This document shows positions 1-5,087 of a DNA stretch of 5,327 nt, in pieces; the stretch's first letter is position 1; each line of letters starts with the position of its first letter. A program made the translations under genes and the position numbers. Under the pieces are notes generated by a model, which did no database searches, was not told where the DNA came from, and worked only from the letters and a program-made list of their open reading frames with translations. Source of the DNA: Lachnospiraceae bacterium (GTDB lineage Bacteria > Bacillota > Clostridia > Lachnospirales > Lachnospiraceae); assembly GCA_017446125.1 (NCBI GenBank), contig JAFSRL010000024.1, positions 1 through 5,327 of the forward strand, in the 5' to 3' direction.

Positions 1-1452
1 CTCGAAGCTGCCGAATCCGGCGCGGTGGATCATGATGGGGCGCTTCTTGGTGCCATCTGCATCCATGTATTCCAACTCGAAGTTCTGCGGAAGCTGGAAG
101 TCGAGCTGGATGGTGCCGCACTGCCACTCGCGTCCCAAGGCATCCTTCATCTGAAGGTCAATCTTGGGGCCGTAGAAGGCACCGTCGCCCTCATTGATTT
201 CATAACCGCCCTCTCCGTACTTCGCGTCAAGAATGCGCTTCAAGGCAGCCTCCGCCTCATTCCAGGTCTCGATGTCGCCCATGAAGTCCTCCGGTCTTGT
301 CGAGAGCTCCGCGCGGTAGGTCAACCCAAGCGTCTCATAGATCTCATCCGTGATGCGGAAGATGTCCGCGATTTCCTCCTCGATCTGTGATTCCATGACG
401 AAGGTGTGGTCGTCGTCCTGACGGAATTCCTGCACCCGCAAAAGACCGTTCAACTGTCCGGACTTCTCCTTGCGGTGCAGCACGTTCATCTCCGAAAAAC
501 GGATGGGAAGATCGCGGTAGGATCTTGTCTGGGACTTAAAGACGACCATCGCGTTGGGGCAGTTCATGGGTTTTGCGGAATAGATTTCCGCCTCATCGAC
601 ACTCCGCATTTTGAAGGCGCCGTTTTCGTCCAGTTCAATCTGTCCGTTTTCGTCGCGTGTGAGCTCCGGCACGACAAACATGTTGTTCTGATAATGCGCC
701 CAGTGTCCGGAAATCAGATAAAGCTTACGGTTGTTAAAGACCGGCGCACAGATTTCCTGATAGCCGTGCACATCCTGCAATTCCCGCGAGAAATCCAACA
801 GCAGGTTGTAAACGCGCCAGCCTCTGGGCAGCCAGTACGGCATGCCGGGCGCCGTGTCATCAAACATAAAGAGTTCAAGCTGCGGACCCAGGCGCTTGTG
901 GTCGCGTTCCATCGCCTCCTGAATGAACTTTAAGTGTTCCTTCAACTGATTCTTGTCCGGAAACGCGTAGCAGTAAATGCGCTGCAGCTGATCACGCTTT
1001 TCGTCGCCCCGCCAGTAGGAGCCGGAGACAGAGCGCACCTGGAAGGCGGCGCTTAAAAGCTCCGCGGAGTTTTCAATGTGCGGGCCGCGGCAAAGGTCGA
1101 TGAAGTCATCGCCCGTTGTATAGGTCGTGATCTTCTCATCCTCCGGCAGCGCCTCGATGAGCTCGACCTTAAACTTCTGGTCCTTAAAAATCTCGAGCGC
1201 CTCCGTCTTGGAGACCTCCCTGCAGGTCCAGTCCTCCTTGCGCTTTAAGATTTCGCGCATCTTGTCCTCGATGACCTTGAAGTCCTCCTGTCCCACGGAG
1301 CGCGGAAGCAGAAAGTCGTAATAAAACCCGTCGTCAATCTGGGGACCGATCGCGTACTGGACGTTCTCCTTCCCGAAGATTTCAATCACCGCCTTGGCGA
1401 GCACATGCGCCAGGGAGTGGCGGTAGACTTGTAAGAATTGTTCCTTATCCAT
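1..1452 (-). CDS. thrS: Threonyl-tRNA synthetase lacking the TGS domain (3' end outside window)
   Basis: This cytoplasmic class II synthetase charges tRNA-Thr with threonine using ATP. The 484 residues seen start MDKEQFLQVYRHSLAH. The editing domain comes first, with HSLAH (His12, His16) and LCRGPH (Cys121, His125). The His-to-Cys spacing of 109 is the same as E. coli His73-Cys182, so proofreading of Ser-tRNA-Thr should be intact. The catalytic core follows: motif 1 near 204-238, MNCPNA with zinc ligand Cys298, motif 2 near 318-350 with zinc ligand His349 in QDDDHTF, and His476 in MIHRA. The roughly 60-residue N-terminal TGS domain is absent. About 25 extra residues lie between the editing site and Cys298 compared with E. 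coli, probably around 263-290. The start is fixed by GGGAGG five bases upstream, inside the end of the SEC-C gene. About 100 C-terminal residues, the anticodon-binding domain, lie beyond base 1. No T-box leader is visible. Identification is very secure. Confidence 0.97.
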   Translation of the reverse strand, partial: MDKEQFLQVYRHSLAHVLAKAVIEIFGKENVQYAIGPQIDDGFYYDFLLPRSVGQEDFKVIEDKMREILKRKEDWTCREVSKTEALEIFKDQKFKVELIEALPEDEKITTYTTGDDFIDLCRGPHIENSAELLSAAFQVRSVSGSYWRGDEKRDQLQRIYCYAFPDKNQLKEHLKFIQEAMERDHKRLGPQLELFMFDDTAPGMPYWLPRGWRVYNLLLDFSRELQDVHGYQEICAPVFNNRKLYLISGHWAHYQNNMFVVPELTRDENGQIELDENGAFKMRSVDEAEIYSAKPMNCPNAMVVFKSQTRSYRDLPIRFSEMNVLHRKEKSGQLNGLLRVQEFRQDDDHTFVMESQIEEEIADIFRITDEIYETLGLTYRAELSTRPEDFMGDIETWNEAEAALKRILDAKYGEGGYEINEGDGAFYGPKIDLQMKDALGREWQCGTIQLDFQLPQNFELEYMDADGTKKRPIMIHRAGFGSFE

Positions 1453-1454
1453 AG

Positions 1455-1958
1455 TTACCTCCCGCAGCACTTCTTGTACTTCTTGCCTGAGCCGCAGGGG
1501 CAGGGATCGTTGGGCATGATTTTTACGCCCTCGCGCTTGAAGGTCTGCGAATCAATCTGTTCCCTATAGAGACGGTTGCGCGTCTCCTCATCGTAGATAT
1601 CCTCCCACTGCGGCAGGTTGTAAAGCCAGTCCGCCTTCGCAGCAACCATGTTTTTGTAGAGTTTCTCCGTATCGAACGCGAGGGACACCTCCGTGTCCTC
1701 CTCCATCTCCTCGATCGGGTTTTCCTTCTTCAACGACTCGTTGATGCCGTCAAGAAAGCCCGTCATCGTCATCAGGTCAATCTCATACTTTTCCGCGAGC
1801 TCCTTGACGGTGCCCTTAACGACTTCCTTCGGGTTTGCCAAAAGCTGCTCGTAGATGCCCTTTTCCTTTTCGAAATAATCGCTCCAGAGCTTCTGCAACA
1901 TGCCCTTATCCCCGGTTTCGGAATATGCCATGTCGCGCCACTGTTTCAATAATGCCAT
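1455..1958 (-). CDS. SEC-C motif (zinc-binding) domain protein, 167 aa
   Basis: This small soluble protein ends in a classic SEC-C motif. PCPCGSGKKYKKCCGR holds Cys153, Cys155, Cys164 and Cys165 in the CXCX8CC pattern that binds zinc at the C-terminus of SecA and in many otherwise unrelated proteins. Residues 1-145 are mostly helical and acidic, with no membrane segment or signal peptide and no catalytic motif I recognise. The start ATG has GGAGG nine bases upstream. The stop codon is 2 bases before the thrS start, and the thrS ribosome binding site lies in its last codons, so the two are almost certainly co-transcribed and translationally coupled. It has its own promoter (2010-2038). The context suggests a link to translation or ribosome function, but this is inference; the family has no firmly assigned role that I can name. 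Confidence 0.9.
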   Translation of the reverse strand: MALLKQWRDMAYSETGDKGMLQKLWSDYFEKEKGIYEQLLANPKEVVKGTVKELAEKYEIDLMTMTGFLDGINESLKKENPIEEMEEDTEVSLAFDTEKLYKNMVAAKADWLYNLPQWEDIYDEETRNRLYREQIDSQTFKREGVKIMPNDPCPCGSGKKYKKCCGR

Positions 1959-1987
1959 GTGTTAAAACCTCCGTTTTCTCAAGTTCC

Positions 1988-2009
1988 CGCGCAAAACGCG
2001 CGCTTTTTT
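1988..2009. other. GC hairpin at the predicted 5' end of the SEC-C/thrS transcript
   Basis: CGCGC AAAAC GCGCG (1988-2002) forms a five-base-pair stem. On the minus strand it begins at or within one base of the predicted transcription start (about 2003), so the SEC-C/thrS mRNA would carry a hairpin at its very 5' end. Such hairpins can protect mRNA from 5'-end-dependent decay. On the plus strand the same stem is followed by TTTTTT (2004-2009) and could stop antisense transcription, although these Ts are also the complement of the A-rich stretch after the -10 box. The stem is short, so the role is uncertain. Confidence 0.45.
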
Positions 2010-2038
2010 ATCATACTGGATTTCGCCCGAAAAGTAAA
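2010..2038 (-). promoter_or_regulatory. Sigma-70-type promoter for SEC-C gene and thrS
   Basis: Read on the minus strand, -35 TTTACT (2038-2033), a 17-base spacer and -10 TATGAT (2015-2010) match the housekeeping consensus well. The -35 starts two bases past the stop codon of the cytidine deaminase gene. The predicted start is near 2003, giving a leader of about 45 bases, too short for a T-box. This allows the SEC-C/thrS pair to be expressed independently of the nucleoside salvage genes upstream. Confidence 0.7.
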
Positions 2039-2039
2039 C

Positions 2040-2468
2040 TTAGCACAGGTTCTCCGGACCGAATCCCATGGGCAGCATTTCCTCTAAGGTCACTTCCTTA
2101 TAGTCATCGACGTTCTTTGCCAGAAGCAGCACAAATTCCGAAGGAACGCAGAACTCGCGCATCACCTGCCGGCAAACTCCGCAGGGCGAGCAGTAGTCCG
2201 TCACCTCACGGTCTTTTCCGCCCACGATGGCAATCGCCTTAAACTCTCTTTCGCCTTCGCTGATTGCCTTGAAGAATGCCGTGCGTTCCGCACAGTTGCC
2301 CGGCGTCAGTGCCGCGTTCTCGATGTTGCAGCCGGTGTAAATCTTATCGTCCTTTGTTAAGAGCGCAGCGCCCACCGCAAAATGCGAATACGGGATGTAG
2401 CTTCTTGCGAGCATCTTGATTGCTTCCCCGATTAACTGCTTCTTCATTTCATCCGTAATAATGTACAT
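2040..2468 (-). CDS. cdd: Cytidine deaminase, 142 aa
   Basis: This cytoplasmic enzyme hydrolytically deaminates cytidine and deoxycytidine to uridine and deoxyuridine in pyrimidine salvage. It is the small homotetrameric type; its length is close to the roughly 136 residues of the Bacillus enzyme. All key residues are present. The CAE motif gives zinc ligand Cys59 and catalytic Glu61, PCGVCRQ gives Cys96 and Cys99, and GCNIENAA (46-53) supplies the ribose-binding Asn48 and Glu50. The start ATG has AGAGG six bases upstream. It begins 13 bases after the uridine phosphorylase stop, so the two form one operon whose products act in sequence: cytidine to uridine to uracil. No minus-strand terminator follows it, so some transcripts may continue into the SEC-C gene and thrS. 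Confidence 0.96.
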   Translation of the reverse strand: MYIITDEMKKQLIGEAIKMLARSYIPYSHFAVGAALLTKDDKIYTGCNIENAALTPGNCAERTAFFKAISEGEREFKAIAIVGGKDREVTDYCSPCGVCRQVMREFCVPSEFVLLLAKNVDDYKEVTLEEMLPMGFGPENLC

Positions 2469-2481
2469 GGTTTTCCTCTTC

Positions 2482-3264
2482 TTACGCCTTATCCTTTTTA
2501 ATCAGTTCCCTGATTGCGTCCACCGCAATGCGGACCGCCAAATCCGTATCGTGCACGACGGGGTTCTCCAGTCCCTTCTTTTCGCGCTCCTGGTTTGCGA
2601 CCACCAAAAAGAGGCTGCCCACTCTCACGCGCAAAAACGCCCCCACGATGAAGAGCGCCGCGGACTCCATTTCGGACGCGAGACATCCCATGCGAAGCCA
2701 TGCCTCCCATTTATTCAAAAGCTCATAAGAGACCGGCATAATTTCCGGACTGTGCTGTCCGTAAAAGGCATCCTTACATTCCACGACACCCGCATGACAG
2801 CCGCACTTGTCCTTAGTTAGCTTCTTTCCGCTTTCCATCAGGGCGTTTAGCACCTCAATATTCGGCACCGCCGGATACTCGATCGGTGCGTATTCCTTCG
2901 TGGTTCCCTCCATCCGGATGGCACCCGTCGCGATGACAACGTCCCCGGACTTGACCTCCTCCTGCATGCCGCCGCAGGTGCCGATACGAACGAATGTATC
3001 CACGCCGCACTTTACCAGCTCCTCCATCGCAATCGAGGCGCTGGGCCCGCCGATGCCGGTGCTGGTCACGGAGACCTTCTCTCCATCCAGTGTTCCCGTG
3101 TAGGTCACAAACTCCCTGCTGTCCGCGACAAGAACCGGATTGTCAAAGTACTGCGCAATCTTTTCGCAGCGCTTCGGGTCACCGGGCAGGATGCAGTAAC
3201 GACCGACATCCCCCTTCCCCACCTGAATGTGATATTGCTTTGACGGATCTTCCGAATAGTGCAT
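2482..3264 (-). CDS. udp: Uridine phosphorylase (NP-I family), 260 aa
   Basis: This cytoplasmic enzyme splits uridine with phosphate into uracil and ribose-1-phosphate. Residues 68-83 (STGIGGPSASIAMEEL) fit the PNP/UDP family signature exactly. LPGDPKR (27-32) and RIGTCGG (93-99) are phosphate-site segments, and EMES (198-201) is the ribose-binding loop. Gln170 in FYGQHSPE matches the uracil-binding Gln166 of E. coli Udp, but the partner Arg168 has no obvious counterpart here (Ser172 on simple alignment), so specificity is slightly less certain than family. The closest alternative is another NP-I nucleoside phosphorylase. Reading is open upstream to 3468, but the start at 3264 is chosen because AAAGGAGG sits five bases before it and the N-terminus then matches the family. 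It leads the operon with cytidine deaminase. Confidence 0.93.
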   Translation of the reverse strand: MHYSEDPSKQYHIQVGKGDVGRYCILPGDPKRCEKIAQYFDNPVLVADSREFVTYTGTLDGEKVSVTSTGIGGPSASIAMEELVKCGVDTFVRIGTCGGMQEEVKSGDVVIATGAIRMEGTTKEYAPIEYPAVPNIEVLNALMESGKKLTKDKCGCHAGVVECKDAFYGQHSPEIMPVSYELLNKWEAWLRMGCLASEMESAALFIVGAFLRVRVGSLFLVVANQEREKKGLENPVVHDTDLAVRIAVDAIRELIKKDKA

Positions 3265-3298
3265 AGTTACCTCCTTTACGAAAAACAATGCTACTTCT

Positions 3299-3327
3299 AA
3301 TTTACCATGTTTTATACTTATTAAAAA
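3299..3327 (-). promoter_or_regulatory. Possible promoter for the udp-cdd operon
   Basis: On the minus strand, TTTTTA (3327-3322) lies 17 bases from TAAATT (3304-3299), which is preceded by TGG, giving an extended -10. The predicted start near 3292 would leave a leader of about 28 bases before the udp ATG. The -35 is a poor match (3 of 6). It is the best candidate in the divergent gap. An alternative -10, TATAAA at 3316-3311, has no usable -35. Confidence 0.4.
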
Positions 3328-3333
3328 GGGTTT

Positions 3334-3362
3334 TTGTGCATTTGCGGCATTTGTGTTATAAT
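3334..3362 (+). promoter_or_regulatory. Extended -10 promoter for the LytM-like/bactofilin operon
   Basis: TTGTGC (3334-3339), a 17-base spacer and a perfect TATAAT (3357-3362) preceded by TGT (3354-3356) make a strong extended -10 promoter. Seven bases after TATAAT is position 3370, the A of the ATG of the next gene, so the predicted start of transcription is at or within a base of the start codon. The spacer holds two 9-base direct repeats (GCATTTGCG, GCATTTGTG at 3338-3355) that might be a regulator site. Confidence 0.72.
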
Positions 3363-3369
3363 CCGTCCT

Positions 3370-4116
3370 ATGGAAAAAGAGCACAAGCCGAAAAAACATC
3401 GATTTAGAAAAGCTTACACGGTCCATGTGATCAGCGATAATCCGGACAGCGCCGGACACCGCTATCACTTTTCGGCGGGCATGAGCCAGTTTCTGATCAT
3501 CGGCGGTTTTCTGCTTGCCATGCTGACGGTGTGCTACATCATCTATTCCGCGATGTCCTTACACACCCTGCGCAGGCTGCAGCACGAACAAACCACCCTG
3601 ACACAGCAACTGCAGTCGCAGAACGCGCAGCTTTCCGCAACGAACAACGCGCTGCAGAATGAGGTTTCGCAGCTCTCCCGCGCCATCAACCAAAAGATTG
3701 AAGCGGAGCAGGCGGCGGAAGAAGAAGCGCATGCCATGACCCTGCCCATGGGCTTTCCTTTGAGCGGGGCCGCCACGATTGCTGAGGGTGCGGCGGAAGA
3801 AGATGCGGAAGAAACCGCGCCCATCATGCAGTTTAACGGCATCGAAATCGGGTCCAGCGTCATTGCCACGGGCTCCGGTACCGTCATCGAGGTGTCCAGC
3901 GACGCCACCTACGGCTACCGTGTCGTACTGTCGCACAACGACGGTTACGAATCCGTCTACTTAAACGGCGGCGTGCCCATTGTCGATGTCGGGGACGAGG
4001 TTGTCTTCGCCCAGGATTTGTTCCGGATCGGGCAGGGCAACACCCACTTAGGATATCAGGTACGTAAGGACGGGAGCTTCATCAATCCGGAGGAGCTGTT
4101 GGAAATCAACGGGTAA
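3370..4116 (+). CDS. Membrane-anchored coiled-coil protein with degenerate LytM/M23 domain, 248 aa
   Basis: The layout is a basic cytoplasmic tail (1-40), one transmembrane helix (about 41-61, FLIIGGFLLAMLTVCYIIYS), a Gln-rich coiled coil (about 62-112), an acidic Ala/Glu linker (about 113-150), and a C-terminal LytM-like beta domain (about 152-245) facing the wall. The fold cues of M23 peptidases are there (GTVIEV, YGYRVVLSH, VDVGDEV, VRKDGSFINPEELL), but the active site is not. HxxxD is replaced by Phe155 and Glu159, the YAHL histidine by Asn199, and HxH by His226-Leu-Gly228. It should therefore not cut peptidoglycan, and may act as a scaffold or hydrolase activator as EnvC and NlpD do. It forms an operon with the bactofilin 50 bases downstream. 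No Shine-Dalgarno precedes the ATG. A TTG at 3334, after AAAAAGGG, would add 12 residues but overlaps the promoter, so it is less likely. Confidence 0.85.
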   Translation: MEKEHKPKKHRFRKAYTVHVISDNPDSAGHRYHFSAGMSQFLIIGGFLLAMLTVCYIIYSAMSLHTLRRLQHEQTTLTQQLQSQNAQLSATNNALQNEVSQLSRAINQKIEAEQAAEEEAHAMTLPMGFPLSGAATIAEGAAEEDAEETAPIMQFNGIEIGSSVIATGSGTVIEVSSDATYGYRVVLSHNDGYESVYLNGGVPIVDVGDEVVFAQDLFRIGQGNTHLGYQVRKDGSFINPEELLEING

Positions 4117-4166
4117 GACCGTTTTCAACATAGATTGCACATAGAGGAATATGGGAGGATTCGATT

Positions 4167-4571
4167 ATGTTTAACAGCAATAAGAAGAAAGAGGTTACCG
4201 CGGAAACCCTGCAAAGCGAGAAGATTTCCACCATCATCGCGCAGGATGTCACCATTCACGGCGGCATTGACGCGACGGATTCGATCCGCATCGACGGAAA
4301 CGTCGAGGGCAATGTGAAAATTGCGGAATCGTTGATCATCGGAAAGGGCGCATCCATCAGCGGCAGCGTGTCCGCCGCGAACGCCATGGTCGCCGGCACG
4401 GTCAACGGTGACATCAACGCGGAGGGCGGGCTTGTGACCCTCTCCGATACGGCGCATGTGGTGGGTGACATCACGACCGCGAAGATTGTGATCGACGAAA
4501 ACGCGTACTTCAAGGGAAAATGCAACATGCCGGAAAATGAAACCGCCGCGGAAAGCTCCGCGACGGAATAA
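4167..4571 (+). CDS. Bactofilin (polymer-forming cytoskeletal protein), 134 aa
   Basis: Bactofilins are small proteins that polymerise without nucleotides into filaments on the inner face of the membrane and position cell-wall enzymes. The core (about 22-119) shows the expected beta-helix with short repeats rich in Ile/Val and Gly, such as IRIDGNVEGNVKI, SLIIGKGASISGSV, AMVAGTVNGDI and IVIDENAYFKGKC. The flanks are disordered: a basic N-terminus MFNSNKKKEV, which resembles the short MF-starting membrane-targeting peptides of other bactofilins, and an acidic, Ser/Ala/Glu-rich tail (120-134). The start has GGGAGG eight bases upstream. The gene follows the LytM-like gene in one operon, and bactofilin-M23 pairs are a recurring arrangement in bacteria, which supports a joint role in cell shape or wall patterning. 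Transcription ends at the hairpin at 4600-4630. Confidence 0.95.
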   Translation: MFNSNKKKEVTAETLQSEKISTIIAQDVTIHGGIDATDSIRIDGNVEGNVKIAESLIIGKGASISGSVSAANAMVAGTVNGDINAEGGLVTLSDTAHVVGDITTAKIVIDENAYFKGKCNMPENETAAESSATE

Positions 4572-4599
4572 TCTCTTCCTTATAAGAATGGTCTTTTGG

Positions 4600-4630
4600 G
4601 GCGGCGCCGCATTACGCGGTGTCGCCTTTT
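4600..4630 (+). terminator. Intrinsic terminator of the LytM-like/bactofilin operon
   Basis: An 11-base-pair stem (4600-4610 with 4616-4626, two G-U pairs) closes a five-base ATTAC loop and is followed by TTTT (4627-4630). It starts 28 bases after the bactofilin stop. It overlaps the 3' end of the convergent yerC-like gene. The stem's right arm is the complement of that gene's final codons (Gly-Asp-Thr-Ala), and its stop codon lies in the loop. On the minus strand the G-U pairs become A-C mismatches and no T run follows, so it works only for the plus strand. Confidence 0.8.
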
Positions 4631-4908
4631 AAACGCCCGAATACGATTTCGTACCCGTCCGCGCCGTAGTTGAGGCAGCGGTTCACGCGGGAAATTGTTG
4701 CCGTGGAAGCCCCGGTCTTGTCCGCAATCTCCAGATAGGTCTTGTGCTCGTTTAACATCGAAGCCACTTCGTAGCGCTGGGATAAGCTCATCAACTCCTG
4801 CACCGTGCACAAATCCTCGAAAAAACTGTAGCACTCCTCCTTGGTTTCAAGGCACAGCACCGCATCCAGCAAGTGGTCCATGGCTTCCGTTTTGATCTTT
4901 TTATTCAT
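4612..4908 (-). CDS. yerC: TrpR-like YerC/YecD family DNA-binding protein, 98 aa
   Basis: This is a small protein of the TrpR superfamily, matching the Bacillus YerC type along its whole length. It has the ECYSFFEDLCTVQEL segment (25-39), SLSQRYEVASMLNEHKTY (41-58), and a helix-turn-helix at about 58-78 containing IADKTGASTATISRVNRCLNYG. It is expected to bind DNA as a helical dimer. Unlike TrpR, the family has no established tryptophan link, and its targets are not generally known. The start gives the usual family length; AGAGAAGG lies immediately before the ATG, so the ribosome site is mediocre. It is convergent with the bactofilin gene, with only 40 bases between the stops, and its own last codons form part of that gene's terminator. 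It has a clear promoter overlapped by inverted repeats, which could mean self-regulation. Confidence 0.92.
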   Translation of the reverse strand: MNKKIKTEAMDHLLDAVLCLETKEECYSFFEDLCTVQELMSLSQRYEVASMLNEHKTYLEIADKTGASTATISRVNRCLNYGADGYEIVFGRLKGDTA

Positions 4909-4951
4909 CCTTCTCTTAACCCCCTGTTTTATCTGTCTTCGGACGTCTTTT

Positions 4952-4980
4952 AGTGTAACACATTAAAGTTTTAAAGTAAA
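4952..4980 (-). promoter_or_regulatory. Sigma-70-type extended -10 promoter for yerC
   Basis: On the minus strand, -35 TTTACT (4980-4975), a 17-base spacer and -10 TACACT (4957-4952) preceded by TGT form an extended -10 promoter. The -35 hexamer is the same as that of the SEC-C/thrS promoter. The start is predicted near 4945, giving a leader of about 37 bases. The palindrome GTGT-A-ACAC (4953-4961) covers the -10 region and a longer inverted repeat covers the -35. Confidence 0.65.
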
Positions 4981-4998
4981 GAATTTCTGCTTTACTTT
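4973..4998. repeat. Perfect 9-bp inverted repeat over the yerC -35 box
   Basis: AAAGTAAAG (4973-4981) and CTTTACTTT (4990-4998) are perfect inverted copies around an 8-base centre, 26 bases in all. The left arm contains the yerC -35 hexamer. The right arm carries the same TTTACT on the plus strand but has no good -10 at the proper distance. The symmetry is typical of an operator for a dimeric repressor; a weak hairpin is the alternative. The rest of the gap, 4999-5046, shows nothing I can assign. Confidence 0.5.
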
Positions 4999-5038
4999 TC
5001 ATTTTTCCTATGCTACCTGTCTTTCGGAGTTAGAATGC

Positions 5039-5087
5039 AAAAATGGTGCTCCGCCACAGATTAAAATCTGTGACGGAGCAATTTTTT
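5039..5087. terminator. Long bidirectional terminator hairpin
   Basis: Positions 5047-5062 pair with 5065-5080. On the plus strand one pair is a C-A mismatch (5054/5073), and TTTTTT follows at 5082-5087. On the minus strand that pair becomes G-U, so the stem is unbroken, and TTTTT follows at 5043-5039. It should end the unidentified gene at the right edge (minus strand), whose last codons form one arm and whose stop lies at the loop. It also stops plus-strand read-through from the yerC side. Confidence 0.75.

Noticed and set aside
406..933. Long plus-strand open frames at 25-390 and 406-933
   Set aside because: They lie entirely opposite the conserved thrS frame, have no ribosome site, and their translations look like nothing known; they are antisense shadows of a GC-rich gene.
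1453..2003. T-box riboswitch for thrS
   Set aside because: The space between genes is 2 bases, and the leader of the SEC-C/thrS transcript is about 45 bases with no T-box core; no room for the structure.
1986..2009. Terminator for the cytidine deaminase operon
   Set aside because: The T run follows the stem only on the plus strand, whereas the deaminase gene is on the minus strand; on that strand the stem is followed by GGAAC.
3265..3468. 68-residue N-terminal extension of uridine phosphorylase starting at 3468
   Set aside because: It would overlap the divergent gene and its promoter. The AAAGGAGG before 3264 and the family's usual N-terminus and length support the shorter protein.
3543..3936. 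Minus-strand open frames opposite the LytM-like gene
   Set aside because: Low-complexity Ser/Ala/Cys or Arg-rich translations, no ribosome site, fully inside a gene with clear domain structure on the other strand.
4128..4145. Direct repeat ACATAGA, 11-base period, between the LytM-like and bactofilin genes
   Set aside because: Short and imperfectly informative; no promoter or terminator goes with it, so chance is the simplest explanation.
4991..5019. Plus-strand promoter from the right arm of the inverted repeat (TTTACT)
   Set aside because: The hexamer 17 bases on is TACCTG, a poor -10, and no plus-strand gene follows before the hairpin.
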